A stretch of 64,000 nucleotides of DNA, taken from assembly GCA_002420185.1 (NCBI GenBank), contig DIHO01000018.1, positions 62,001-126,000 of the forward strand. Reading direction: 5' to 3'. The DNA is from Opitutales bacterium UBA5694. GTDB taxonomy: Bacteria; Verrucomicrobiota; Verrucomicrobiia; Opitutales; Opitutaceae. Below the pieces are notes generated by a model, which was not told the DNA's origin, made no database searches, and was given only the letters and a program-made list of their open reading frames with translations. A program made the translations under genes and the position numbers. This document shows positions 18,565 through 27,485 of this stretch, in pieces; the first letter of the stretch is position 1; every line of letters starts with the position of its first letter.

Positions 18565-19082
18565 CGAAGCGGAAGAACTTGGTAGTTCCTTCCCCCCCTT
18601 TCAAGCCGCGATGTGGGAATTTTACGATAAAGCTTCGGAATACGTACAAACTCTTCTCACGACTCGATCATGGGGCTGATGGAATAAGCCCAGCATTTCT
18701 CCTACGTCCGAAAGATGACGACAATGATATCCAATCGGAGTCTTGTCGCGACGTGCGTCCAGCGGGCTGATTTTCTCACGCATTCAGCAGATTAACCTTT
18801 CTGAAATGCCTCATACCAACATTTCCAATCACTTCATAGCTTTACGCCTGCTTTAGATTCACCCGAAATACACAGAGCCTTATTCCTTGCCCAGAGGCTC
18901 CCGTAAATCGGGAGACCCTAAGAGCAGCCCTTTAAATCGCTTTTCAGTAAAACCCAGGTCAACGTTGCTACATTCTCAACAATCAAGGGAATTTCCGCAG
19001 ACATATGGCCGTAATCGTAAAAGGAGAAGCCACTTTATATAGCTAGCGACTCGCCGAGCTCGTCCAGATACTTGGATAAAAT
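18565..19082. other. intergenic region between sulfatase and lepA, with coding-like scraps
   Basis: About 520 bases without an intact gene. On the minus strand two short frames look coding-like (one containing HMSAEIPLIVENVA, the next frame containing GFTEKRFKGLLLGSPDLREP), separated by a frame change, so a decayed gene is possible. I cannot name the family. The lepA promoter must lie in the left part. I see no tRNA or riboswitch. Confidence 0.35.
18898..18914. repeat. short perfect inverted repeat (6-bp stem, 5-base loop)
   Basis: CTCCCG, TAAAT, CGGGAG form a hairpin, extendable by two G-C pairs with a bulge. It lies about 170 bases after the sulfatase stop on the minus strand. There is no T-run on either side, so a Rho-independent terminator is not well supported; it may be an RNA stability or protein-binding element, or chance. 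Confidence 0.3.
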
Positions 19083-20525
19083 TCACGAACGCTTTTTCAT
19101 TTTTCCGCTTCGAGCCACAGCCTCAACTTTCGCATCAAACTCAGGATTAGGCGACGTGGGCACCGGAGCACCGATTTCGGCCCTCCATGCTTCCAATTGA
19201 GTCAGAAGCTCTTTAGCTTTTTTTGGGTTTCGTTCGGCCAGGTTACGTTTTTCGCCAATGTCCCGCTTCAAGTTATACAATTCCAAGTCTCCACTTTCAA
19301 AATACTGGTGCAGCTTCCAGTCACCGATGCGGATGATGCTGCACGGTCGGCTACGAAATAGGATGTCCCGTTGCTCATCGGTTACCGCATAGGATTGCAG
19401 GTAGGCAGGAAAGTGCCAGTAGAGAGGCCGCTCTTTCAAATTCATTTTCTCGCCCCTAATCAATGGGACGAGGCTCACTCCATCCAAGGCCTGGCCTGCT
19501 GGTAGCTCGGCCCCAACCATTTCACACAATGTTGGATAGACATCCACTCCGGTTATAGGATTTTCGTTGCGGGTCCCCGCCTTCACGACTCGCGGCCACT
19601 TGACAAAAAAGGGCACTCGAATACCTCCTTCATAGTAGGTCCCTTTGTATCCTTTGAGTGGATCCATGTCTGTCGCGGGTCCATATCCGCCATTGTCCGA
19701 AAAGAATAGAACGATAGTGTCATCCGCAATTCCTATTTCTTCTAGGGTCGCTTGAATTTTACCGATCCCATCGTCAACCGACTGAATCATCGTCGCCATG
19801 GCGACATGTTTGTGCAGTTTTCCTTTTTCCTTCGACTCGTATTTAGCCACAAGCTCCCTCTTTGCATCAAGCGGAGTATGCACGGCGAAATGGGTCAGGT
19901 AAAGGAGCCAAGGCCGGTCTTTGTTTTCACGAATGAAGGCATCGGCTTGATCGCTCAAGTAGTCCGTTAAATAGGCATCCTCCGGCGATCCTTGCAAACT
20001 AGGGATATTGGGATGCGGAGGGTAATAGCCCTTGGGCGGAGAACCCGAATGCGTTCCTCCAATATTGATATCGAAACCATAAGGAATAGGATCACTACTC
20101 AAGTGCCATTTCCCCATCAACGCGGTTTTATAACCGGAGGCCTGAATCTGATGGGCCCATGTCCTAATGCTCGTATCCAGCACATCCACACCGGATACAT
20201 GCTGTAAACGACGGTGTTTCGAATTTCCACGGGGTCCTGTACCAACGTTATAAATTTCATGCCGAGGGGTATACTGTCCCGACAAGAGGCTCGCTCTCGC
20301 AGGAGCACAATTTGCAGATGCAGAGTAAGCATTAGTAAAGACCATCCCATCAGCAGCTAGTCGGTCGATGTGGGGCGACTCGTAGAAATCCGAGCCCATA
20401 TAACTCGTGTCCTTCCATCCGAAATCGTCTAGAAAGATGAAGAGAATGTTCGGCTTCGTTGATGCGGCGTCCACAACCGATACAAGGATACTCAGTGAAA
20501 CTAAAATTTTGATATATCTATTCAT
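19083..20525 (-). CDS. secreted formylglycine-dependent sulfatase (family S1)
   Basis: A 480-residue arylsulfatase-like enzyme. The N-terminal signal peptide ends near VSVVDAA, and the sulfatase core starts at KPNILFIFLDDFGWKD, with the metal-binding Asp pair. The modification motif is CAPARASLLSG (C-x-P-x-R), so the Cys would be converted to formylglycine by a sulfatase-modifying enzyme encoded elsewhere. Other core signatures are GKWHL (catalytic Lys and His) and FFSDNGG (metal-binding Asp and Asn). The protein probably removes sulfate esters from algal polysaccharides in the periplasm or outside the cell. The substrate is not readable from sequence. It lies 49 bases downstream of another sulfatase on the same strand. 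Confidence 0.93.
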   Translation of the reverse strand: MNRYIKILVSLSILVSVVDAASTKPNILFIFLDDFGWKDTSYMGSDFYESPHIDRLAADGMVFTNAYSASANCAPARASLLSGQYTPRHEIYNVGTGPRGNSKHRRLQHVSGVDVLDTSIRTWAHQIQASGYKTALMGKWHLSSDPIPYGFDINIGGTHSGSPPKGYYPPHPNIPSLQGSPEDAYLTDYLSDQADAFIRENKDRPWLLYLTHFAVHTPLDAKRELVAKYESKEKGKLHKHVAMATMIQSVDDGIGKIQATLEEIGIADDTIVLFFSDNGGYGPATDMDPLKGYKGTYYEGGIRVPFFVKWPRVVKAGTRNENPITGVDVYPTLCEMVGAELPAGQALDGVSLVPLIRGEKMNLKERPLYWHFPAYLQSYAVTDEQRDILFRSRPCSIIRIGDWKLHQYFESGDLELYNLKRDIGEKRNLAERNPKKAKELLTQLEAWRAEIGAPVPTSPNPEFDAKVEAVARSGKMKKRS

Positions 20526-20573
20526 ACGGAACTGGTTTACAATTAATGGATTAACTAAACAATTATATCGGAA

Positions 20574-22649
20574 TCAATTAAACAATCGCTCGACCGGTAT
20601 GGTCTGCTCTTCGATCGAAGGACCACTCCATTTCAGGTCAAGTTGGGGCTTGTTGCCCGACTGCTTCAAATAATTTATTCGGAAGGGATGAAGACCGGCA
20701 GCTAACTTCACTTGGGCTGAAACCTCTGAACCCTGATTATAGCCGTAGTCCGCATCAATAATGTTTGCATCGTGAATGCGGAAGACCGCACGTGAATCAG
20801 CCGTAAGCGAGAAATGATACTCTCCATCTTGAGGTACATCCAAGTAACCCGTGTATACGACCGCACCGTTTTCCGGACCCACATCGCTTCTTATCTGGTT
20901 CACCCCTCCGACAAAGCCGGGAGTCACGTTCCAAAACTTTGGTGCCCAGGGAAAATCTCCTTCGTAAGCCACCCATCGCACACCCGGTCGCACCGCCGCT
21001 ACTTCGACTGAGGGCACCAATTCATCGTCGTAAGGTCGAGGATTGTCCCCGTTGGGTCGGCGCAGCTGCAGTGAGCGATCCTTCATGCGCTGCTGCAGGC
21101 CCACAAAAAAGTCATTTGTCCCAGCGAGATTTTTTACTTCCTTCAAATCCGTTTTCACGTCGTAGATTTCAAAGTCGTCGCTATGGCGCTGAATGTCCAC
21201 GCGAACTCCCTTATAGCCTTCTAAAAAAATCGCCTGCATTTCTTTCCGCGGGCGATTCCGATGGCTGGGATCAAAATCGGGATAATTTGGCGTCTTCCCG
21301 CCATTTAAATATTCAACATAAACAGTACTCGGCTCCTGCACACCTGTCCCGGTAAGCGTTGGAACGAGCGACACCCCGTCAGACAAGGCCGGTAACGGCA
21401 AACCTGCAACATCCGCGAAGGTCGTCAACCAATCATGAAACTGCGAAGGGGTGTGGTCAATACCTCCTGCCGGGATTTTCCCAGGCCAACGAGCTAGAGC
21501 AGGCATGCGAATGCCTCCCTCCCAGACGTCACGCTTTTCCCCATCGAACGGTCCATAGGACTGAAAATGAATTGGGGTAAAGGGCTCTCCTCGAATATAA
21601 CTCACGGACAGGGGACCATTGTCATTCGTAAACACGATGAGTGTTTTCTCATCGATATCGAGATCCTTCAACAACTGCACCAAATCTCCCACTGCACTAT
21701 CGATCCTACGAACCATGGTCGCAAACCGCTGCTCGACATTGGACCAGCTCTGATTACGATAATCTGGATGTATCCAGGAATCAATCTCACCAGTGGCTGT
21801 ATTGATCATTTTTCCTGGTTCACCCAGCCACTGCAATCCGCCCTTCAGGCCACCCCCTTCCGGAAAGGCATCGGTAGGAACCTGCAACGCCGCATGAGGA
21901 GTATCGTAGGCAAGATAAACGAAGAAAGGCTCATCACGAGCGTCTTTCGCCTGCTCCAAAATCCACTTCTTCGTATAAGCCGTAAAGAGGTCGGTTGTGT
22001 AGCACTTGTCGAGCTGGGCAGATATCTCCTTTTCGTTATGCCAGACCTCTTTTCTGGTTCGATGCGATTCAGAATTCCCAATGGGCCATTCGTTGTTGGG
22101 GTAGTGAACATGACCATCAACATGACGAACGTAGCCCAAGTACTCGTCAAACCCTCGCTTAGTAGGATAGGCAGGCCATTCATCTGGATTCTTGAATGAA
22201 TCCCTGGATTCACCCAAACCTGGCAAACCATACTTGCCTACGTGCAGCGTCCGGTACCCTGCTTCCTTTAACACCGTTCCCAAAGTGTGATTATCAGGAA
22301 TGGCTTTGTCGAAATCATTATTACGAACTTCCGTATGCCCTTGATGCAACCCACGAAGGAGAGAGGCACGGGATGGGGCACAGACGGGTGCCGGGCAATA
22401 GTGACGGCGCAGCTGAATACCTTCACTAGCGATTTGGTCTAGATTTGGCGTGGCGTGTTTTTTCCCCGTTCTCTGATTTTGGTGAAACAAACCTATATCA
22501 CCATAACCCATGTCGTCCGTGAAAATTAAGATTATATTTGGTTTAGATCCGCTCGAGATTGCTCCAAGGGAACTAGAATGAGCCAAAAAAAGGATCAATA
22601 GACCGAAAAAATAGCCTATTCGGGAAAACACAGGGGAAGTAGATTTCAT
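20574..22649 (-). CDS. secreted sulfatase with C-terminal PA14-like sugar-binding domain
   Basis: About 691 residues from ATG at 22649; 21 more codons are open upstream but lack signal-peptide character. A signal peptide is followed by SKPNIILIFTDDMGYGDIG, with the metal site. The formylglycine motif is VCAPSRASLLRG (C-x-P-S-R). GKYG and VFTNDNGP mark the rest of the active site. After about residue 550 comes a beta-rich domain (VYTGYLDVPQDGEYHFSL, DSRAVFRIHD, LKWSGPSIEE) of the PA14 type, which usually binds carbohydrate. The fusion suggests attack on a bulky sulfated glycan. It is the first gene of the sulfatase pair. No polysaccharide lyase, glycoside hydrolase or SusC/D-type gene is adjacent. 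Confidence 0.92.
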   Translation of the reverse strand: MKSTSPVFSRIGYFFGLLILFLAHSSSLGAISSGSKPNIILIFTDDMGYGDIGLFHQNQRTGKKHATPNLDQIASEGIQLRRHYCPAPVCAPSRASLLRGLHQGHTEVRNNDFDKAIPDNHTLGTVLKEAGYRTLHVGKYGLPGLGESRDSFKNPDEWPAYPTKRGFDEYLGYVRHVDGHVHYPNNEWPIGNSESHRTRKEVWHNEKEISAQLDKCYTTDLFTAYTKKWILEQAKDARDEPFFVYLAYDTPHAALQVPTDAFPEGGGLKGGLQWLGEPGKMINTATGEIDSWIHPDYRNQSWSNVEQRFATMVRRIDSAVGDLVQLLKDLDIDEKTLIVFTNDNGPLSVSYIRGEPFTPIHFQSYGPFDGEKRDVWEGGIRMPALARWPGKIPAGGIDHTPSQFHDWLTTFADVAGLPLPALSDGVSLVPTLTGTGVQEPSTVYVEYLNGGKTPNYPDFDPSHRNRPRKEMQAIFLEGYKGVRVDIQRHSDDFEIYDVKTDLKEVKNLAGTNDFFVGLQQRMKDRSLQLRRPNGDNPRPYDDELVPSVEVAAVRPGVRWVAYEGDFPWAPKFWNVTPGFVGGVNQIRSDVGPENGAVVYTGYLDVPQDGEYHFSLTADSRAVFRIHDANIIDADYGYNQGSEVSAQVKLAAGLHPFRINYLKQSGNKPQLDLKWSGPSIEEQTIPVERLFN

Positions 22650-22860
22650 AGGATTTAGACTGAAAAAGAAATACTCTGCATTCCCTGAATCACTCGTCAA
22701 CGATCGACGCATTGACGATACAGAAGTCCCCTGAAAGCCCTGCTCAAAATGCGAAATCTGGAATCCGGTTGATTTGACAGAAACATCGGGTCGAGCCGAT
22801 TCTCCCTACGCTGTGACCGATTCAGACTCTCCAAATCTCTTCGAATTCCATTCCAAACTG

Positions 22861-23523
22861 CGAGAGCGATATCCCAATTTTCAAAACTACTTCGATCGTA
22901 ATGAGAATTTGAGCGGATAAACGAAAAGCCTACCCTCACAAGTACAAACACTCTGATTAAAGCCATTCGCTGCAAACCATCGATTTCGTGCCTGTTCACA
23001 AAAAACGCCCCGTCTTTGTATTCATCCAATACGGTTTTTCGAAATCACTAGACAAACGTCTTTATCACTTTACGGCAAGGCCCCTTTGGAGAATAGATGT
23101 TCTGCACCCCACATCAACTATCGCTTGGCCTCGAATGCCAACATGGTAGAAAGCGTGCCTAAGATAGGGGAGCGTTTAAGTGGATACAACATGGCACGTC
23201 AAATCTTAACGGAAACCCGGCTAAGATACACATTCCAGGGCATCAAGCAGGGCCCCATTTAGCCTTAACTACAGCCATCGATATTCAATCATATGGCGAC
23301 CCAATTGCGAGATCGATCAAGAGCGTGCTGGGCATCCGCAGAATTTTTGATCTGGATCCGATTAGACAATCCTATCTCAAAAACGAACTCAAATTAGATG
23401 ATACAGCCGTCAACAAATTCAGTCCTTTCGGAAGAGAAAGAATTGTTATAAATAAATCGGTTTTTTTCGCTGTTGGCGGGGACGAAACAAATCAATTTCT
23501 AGAGCAATCCAGAAACATGTAAG
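22861..23523 (+). pseudogene. decayed alpha/beta hydrolase (arylformamidase/esterase-like)
   Basis: Consecutive fragments of one esterase-like protein can be read in shifting frames: RERYPNFQNYFDRNENLSG (22861-22917, then a stop), SLQTIDFVPVHKKRPVFVFI and SKSLDKRLYHF (about 22967-23090), HINYRLASNANMVES (about 23112-23160), and from about 23196 AKIHIPGHQAGPHLALTTAI through IFDLDPIRQSYLKNELKLDD to FFAVGGDETNQFLEQSRNM before TAA at 23521. Intact relatives have GHSAGGHLA at the nucleophile; here the Ser codon is replaced and the motif reads GHQAGP. HGGYW, the oxyanion region, reads IQYGFSK. There are at least two frameshifts and one stop. It lies divergently behind the sulfatase promoter region. 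It is non-functional as read. Confidence 0.8.
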
Positions 23524-23616
23524 AGCGACTGAAGGCCGCAAACATACCGAGATCCCATGCTCAGCGCACTTCAAAGTGTCCTCGCGCTTCAGTGCACAGA
23601 GCGATTCAAGTTCTAA

Positions 23617-23916
23617 TTACGCCATTTCCATAACGTAACCTCTGTTCTGATACTGCTTAAATTTAGCAATCGCTTTGTCAAAATCCAATCGCCCCAGAGC
23701 TTTCTTTGACGTATCCAATGACCCACTGTATTCCTGATTCGCAAAAAATTCCCTCAACGGCAATTCATATTTGCATTGTTTCGTTTCTTCGATCGGTGCC
23801 ACAAGTTTCTCGAAGTTAATTACAGGTACGTTCAAAGTGGTCTTCTTCCGCAGAACGGGCATTGATTCCCCAATATCCGATAAGAATCTTCGCGGTTCAT
23901 GTTGCCAAAGGTTCAA
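23617..23916 (-). CDS. hypothetical protein or C-terminal gene fragment
   Basis: A 99-codon frame with only a TTG start (23916) and an in-frame stop five codons upstream. The middle and end look like real coding sequence (LNVPVINFEKLVAPIEET, LDFDKAIAKFKQYQNRGYVM), with no signal peptide or membrane helix. It lies in a zone with other decayed genes, so it is more likely the 3' end of a truncated enzyme gene than a complete small gene. I do not recognise the family. Confidence 0.35.
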   Translation of the reverse strand: MNLWQHEPRRFLSDIGESMPVLRKKTTLNVPVINFEKLVAPIEETKQCKYELPLREFFANQEYSGSLDTSKKALGRLDFDKAIAKFKQYQNRGYVMEMA

Positions 23917-24045
23917 GCCGTGAGCGGGTCAACTAAGAATTGAATTTGAAACAATATTAACCCCACTGGCAAAGACTTCCCTTTATGCTTCGATCAATTA
24001 GACCCCTATCTGGGAAAGCTACCTAATCTCTCGCAAAATAATCTA

Positions 24046-25158
24046 TCAACCGTTTAAGGTTGTAACGGAGCTCGTTTTAAAAACCAAGTAGATTCTTAAT
24101 CCTGATTCCAAATGCAAAGCTTCAATCGCATCGTAAGTCACTTCAACGACAAATTCTGGAACCGCATCCACAACTAACGCGTGGACAAGCCAACGAGTTC
24201 CAGCGTTTTCAACTCGGGAGATTGTCGCTGACAAACAATTACGGGCAGACAGTCCACGCGGCCGCTCAAGACCGACTAGTACATTTTCAGAACCTATGCT
24301 AGCCAATACCCGATCTCCCAAAAGAGAATCTGTCGGCGGAATTTGTATACAAATATTACCATTCTTTCCCGAAAGACTCAAACAGTCCACTTGATCTGAT
24401 TTTTCAATAATGGTACCTGGAAACACATTCTCAAATCCACGCTCTTTCGCCACGTTTAACAATAAATCACTGGCGAAGAGTTCGTTCGGACTGCCGGTCA
24501 TAACATTCCGACCGTTCTCCAAGATGAGAACCTCGTCACACAAGACCTGCAATTCCGTTGGATTGTGGGAAACTACAACTATCGGCAGTTCAAAGGCCTC
24601 TTTAATGCGGATTAGAAACGGAAGGATTTTTTTTCTCATGCGAAGATCAAGCGATGCGAGAGGCTCGTCCAACAAAAGCAGTTGTGGGCCCGAGCAAAGC
24701 GCTCGTCCTAGCGATACTCGCTGACGTTCTCCTCCAGACAACTGATCAATCGATCGGTCTAACAAAGGCTCTAATTCGAGAACAGCGACGACTTTTTTCA
24801 ATATACTTTGAAAGTCTCGTCCGCCTTGCAACGCCCTTGCCTTTCCCGCTTCCAGGTTTCCTAGCACATTTTTGTGGGGAAATAATAAATGATCCTGGGG
24901 CACGAAGCCAATATGACGTTTCTCTGTGGGGACAAAGCAGCTGGTCTCCGTATCCAGCCAGATTTCACCAGCTACTGTAATCTGCCCCGACATCACTTTT
25001 CTCAGTCCTGCCAGGCATTCCAAAAAAGTCGTCTTTCCCGCACCAGAAACCCCAAAGACACCTAGGACACGCTTGGAACCCTTGTATCCAAGATCCAATT
25101 TTAGACTGCCAAATCGAGCTTTTAATGAGATATTGAAAATCGTTTTTACCCCTTTCAT
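24046..25158 (-). CDS. modC: molybdate ABC transporter ATP-binding protein
   Basis: A 370-residue ABC ATPase. The Walker A motif is GVSGAGKTTFLE, the signature motif is LSGGERQRVSLGRALCSGP, and Walker B is LLLLDEPLASLD, with the H-loop in VVVSHNPTEL. After about residue 240 a C-terminal regulatory TOBE/Mop-type region follows (ILASIGSENVLVGLERP-like stretch, then ARNCLSATISRVENAG), typical of ModC, where it senses oxyanion. Its ATG overlaps the modB stop by 4 bases, indicating translational coupling. It powers molybdate or tungstate import for molybdenum enzymes encoded elsewhere, since no Mo enzyme is recognisable in the window (ActB lacks the cofactor in characterised complexes). Confidence 0.93.
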   Translation of the reverse strand: MKGVKTIFNISLKARFGSLKLDLGYKGSKRVLGVFGVSGAGKTTFLECLAGLRKVMSGQITVAGEIWLDTETSCFVPTEKRHIGFVPQDHLLFPHKNVLGNLEAGKARALQGGRDFQSILKKVVAVLELEPLLDRSIDQLSGGERQRVSLGRALCSGPQLLLLDEPLASLDLRMRKKILPFLIRIKEAFELPIVVVSHNPTELQVLCDEVLILENGRNVMTGSPNELFASDLLLNVAKERGFENVFPGTIIEKSDQVDCLSLSGKNGNICIQIPPTDSLLGDRVLASIGSENVLVGLERPRGLSARNCLSATISRVENAGTRWLVHALVVDAVPEFVVEVTYDAIEALHLESGLRIYLVFKTSSVTTLNG

Positions 25159-25835
25159 CCCGTCTGCTCCTTTCTTAGAGAACGTTTTGAAGCGAGCCTC
25201 TCCGTAGTGTAAACCGCGATAAAACCAACGAGCAAGGCGACACCCAATAGCTGATTCGCCAGGGTTTCATTCCCGCTTTGCTGGGCACTGAAAAGAGCCG
25301 AAGCCAAGGTCTGCGTTCTACCCGGAATATTTCCTGCCAGAATTATGGTTGCTCCAAATTCACCTAATGCCCTAGTGAATCCGAGCAAAGTCGCCGCAAT
25401 CAGTCCCCGTGAGGCCAGCGGCAGAGTAATTGAAAGAAAAACTTTCTGCCGGCCCATTCCTAAAGTTCGACCCATACGTTCCAACCGGGGATTGACCTCC
25501 TCAAAGGCGACCCGTGCCGTGCGAACGAAGATTGGAAAAGACATTATGGAACAAGCGATGACTACTGCCTTCCAGCTCAGGATAATATCGAGATCGAAGC
25601 CGAGTCGCTCCCGCCCTAGCCAGCCATCATCTGCAAACAGTCGCAAAAGCAAGTAGCCAACCGCAGTAGGCGGAAGCACCAAAGGCAAGGTTGTAAAAGT
25701 CGATAGAACTTTTTTCCCAAAGAATTCTCGTCGGGCCAATAGGTAAGCAATCGTCAATCCCGGCAAGGCAACGAGGAGACTCGCAACAACGGCCCAAAGC
25801 AAAGTGGATGAAACTGTCTCGTAAATCGTTGGCAC
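25155..25835 (-). CDS. modB: molybdate ABC transporter permease
   Basis: A 226-residue inner-membrane permease with about five helices. The EAA-type coupling loop is readable as RMGRTLGMGRQKVFLSITLPLASRG, followed by the characteristic ALGEFGATIILAG of ModB/CysT-family permeases. The start is GTG at 25835. It lies between modA and modC and overlaps modC by 4 bases. Confidence 0.94.
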   Translation of the reverse strand: MPTIYETVSSTLLWAVVASLLVALPGLTIAYLLARREFFGKKVLSTFTTLPLVLPPTAVGYLLLRLFADDGWLGRERLGFDLDIILSWKAVVIACSIMSFPIFVRTARVAFEEVNPRLERMGRTLGMGRQKVFLSITLPLASRGLIAATLLGFTRALGEFGATIILAGNIPGRTQTLASALFSAQQSGNETLANQLLGVALLVGFIAVYTTERLASKRSLRKEQTG

Positions 25836-25915
25836 GGTGAAAGTTGCCGGATCGATCCGGATTTAGGGAAACTTAAGAAAATCACTCTGTAAACTCCTGC
25901 TTGCAAGCGTGAACT

Positions 25916-26740
25916 CTAATCTACTTCAGACAAATCGACTCGAAATCCAAATTTTTCAAAGATCAATCTGGCCTTATTCGATTGCAGAAAAGTAAAGAAT
26001 CGGCCAGCCGCTAGTTTTTCCATGCCTTGCTCCGTCATCGCAGCAGGATATCGAGCTTTTTCACTTGGCCCTTCTACAAGCAATTTCACACGATCTTGGT
26101 AAATTAGATAGTCAGTAAAATACACGATACCGATCCGGTCTTTACTGCTGGCCACTTGGGACAAAGCCGCTCGCACGTCTGGAGCCAGTGACAAACGGTC
26201 TTGAAACGCTTCCCAAAGTGTCGAATCACCACAGTTTAAACCTGAGAGCCAATCACGTGCGTACCTGCCAGCCGGCACCGCGTCCGGGTCCCCGATACAC
26301 AAATAAGTAAAATCTAGCCCGCACAACGTTTCGACTTTCACCTCATCCCAACTAACGCCCTGGGCACAGACCATGACGAGGGTATTCGTCAAAAGATCGA
26401 TCCGAGTATTGTCCCCTAACTTTCCCCCACCTTCGAGATAATCCATCCAGCCCGAGTCCGCACTGATAAACAGATCCGCTCGGGGACTCGCTTCAATTTG
26501 CTGAGCCAAAACGTTGGAACCAGCCGAATTCAATGAAACCTCAAAACCGGTCTCCCTCTCAAACAGCGTGCCGATCTCTTCAATAGCCTCTTTTAAACTG
26601 ACTGCGGCGAAGACATGAACAGTCTCGCTTTCTGTATTGATCTCTCTTTGACAGCCACACAAAATAGATATGAGAAGGCAGCCTGAGGCATAAGGTAGAG
26701 AGTTCCTAAATCGGAAAATCGTAGGACCAGCTTTTATCAT
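25916..26740 (-). CDS. modA: molybdate-binding lipoprotein, ABC transporter
   Basis: About 274 residues from ATG at 26740, preceded by a GGGA about ten bases away; TTG at 26758 is an alternative. The N-terminal hydrophobic segment ends at ILCGC, a lipobox, so the protein is probably membrane tethered. Binding-site stretches of ModA are present: VFAAVSLKEAIEEIG, NSAGSNVLAQQIE and ADLFISAD. It delivers molybdate or tungstate to ModB. It is first of modABC, with 80 bases to modB. Confidence 0.93.
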   Translation of the reverse strand: MIKAGPTIFRFRNSLPYASGCLLISILCGCQREINTESETVHVFAAVSLKEAIEEIGTLFERETGFEVSLNSAGSNVLAQQIEASPRADLFISADSGWMDYLEGGGKLGDNTRIDLLTNTLVMVCAQGVSWDEVKVETLCGLDFTYLCIGDPDAVPAGRYARDWLSGLNCGDSTLWEAFQDRLSLAPDVRAALSQVASSKDRIGIVYFTDYLIYQDRVKLLVEGPSEKARYPAAMTEQGMEKLAAGRFFTFLQSNKARLIFEKFGFRVDLSEVD

Positions 26741-26758
26741 CAGTGATCCCAGTTTCAA

Positions 26759-27193
26759 TGCGATTCAGGCCAATGACAATGCGAAATAAGAGGTCTTCTC
26801 AGCCTCCAATTCAAAGATTCAGGTGAATACTCTGCCCGCATGGACTCCATTCGTTCCTGGCTTGCTTCAGCGTTCAGAACAAATACACGGCCTTGAGATT
26901 CCCATTTACTCGTGATCCAGCCCGATTATCTTCTTTCGTATTCAAACTTATATAACATTTTTCCTCATCGAATTCTTCCAATTCGGCAACAAACAGGCGA
27001 TACACCACGTCGGCATCAACGCAGATCATAGCCACCATGCTATCCCACCACTTTATTGGGCGACATTCTATGCCTTACTGAGCCAGGAATCGCGATGTCA
27101 GCTGCGGAGGTAAATCAAATTCTGTTCTACAAGCCAGTCAGTTATTTCCGTGGTTTTCTTTGTGAAATACTTGAGTCTCGGTCCGTCGGATAT
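26759..27193. other. gene-free region upstream of modA
   Basis: About 435 bases without a supported gene. A 63-codon plus-strand frame at 27056-27247 has no recognisable content and overlaps the end of a minus-strand frame, so I leave it out. The modA promoter should lie here; I see no clear ModE palindrome and no molybdenum-cofactor riboswitch. Confidence 0.4.
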
Positions 27194-27406
27194 CTAGTTG
27201 ACGATACCGTCATCCAATGGACCCATAAACTCATCGATGAAATCTAGAATAAACTGAAAATAAATGCCCACTACAACCACCAGACTTACTGCCAAAGCCA
27301 AATATAGTGTGAATGTTCGATGAAAGTACCGCTTCTTCGAAGCGTTTTCCGTACTGGCTTCCAACGCAGCACGCAATTCTGACGGAGGCTCGAGGCTCCC
27401 AATCAA
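27194..27406 (-). CDS. small single-helix membrane protein or fragment
   Basis: A 70-codon frame with a TTG start right after an in-frame stop. A charged N-terminal part (SELRAALEASTENASKKRY) leads into one transmembrane helix (FTLYLALAVSLVVVVGIYF) and an acidic tail. It follows the decayed pilT-like gene on the same strand and may itself be a fragment. The family is not recognised. Confidence 0.3.
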   Translation of the reverse strand: MIGSLEPPSELRAALEASTENASKKRYFHRTFTLYLALAVSLVVVVGIYFQFILDFIDEFMGPLDDGIVN

Positions 27407-27485
27407 CCCCTAACAGAATCAATTCCGCTGTGTACATGGCGCTACTGATCCCAAAAGATGAGCAAGACGAAATTCGCTGTATACT

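Noticed and set aside
18898..18914. Rho-independent terminator for the sulfatase pair
   Set aside because: The stem is only six base pairs, lies about 170 bases after the stop and has no T-run, so it is listed only as an inverted repeat.
22697..23029. A 110-codon minus-strand frame upstream of the PA14 sulfatase
   Set aside because: It lies opposite the esterase remnant and has no recognisable content.
24046..26740. Functional link between modABC and the act operon through a molybdenum cofactor in ActB
   Set aside because: ActB of known alternative complex III does not bind the cofactor, so molybdate uptake serves other enzymes.
27056..27247. A 63-codon plus-strand frame upstream of modA
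   Set aside because: No start context, motif or family resemblance; probably chance.
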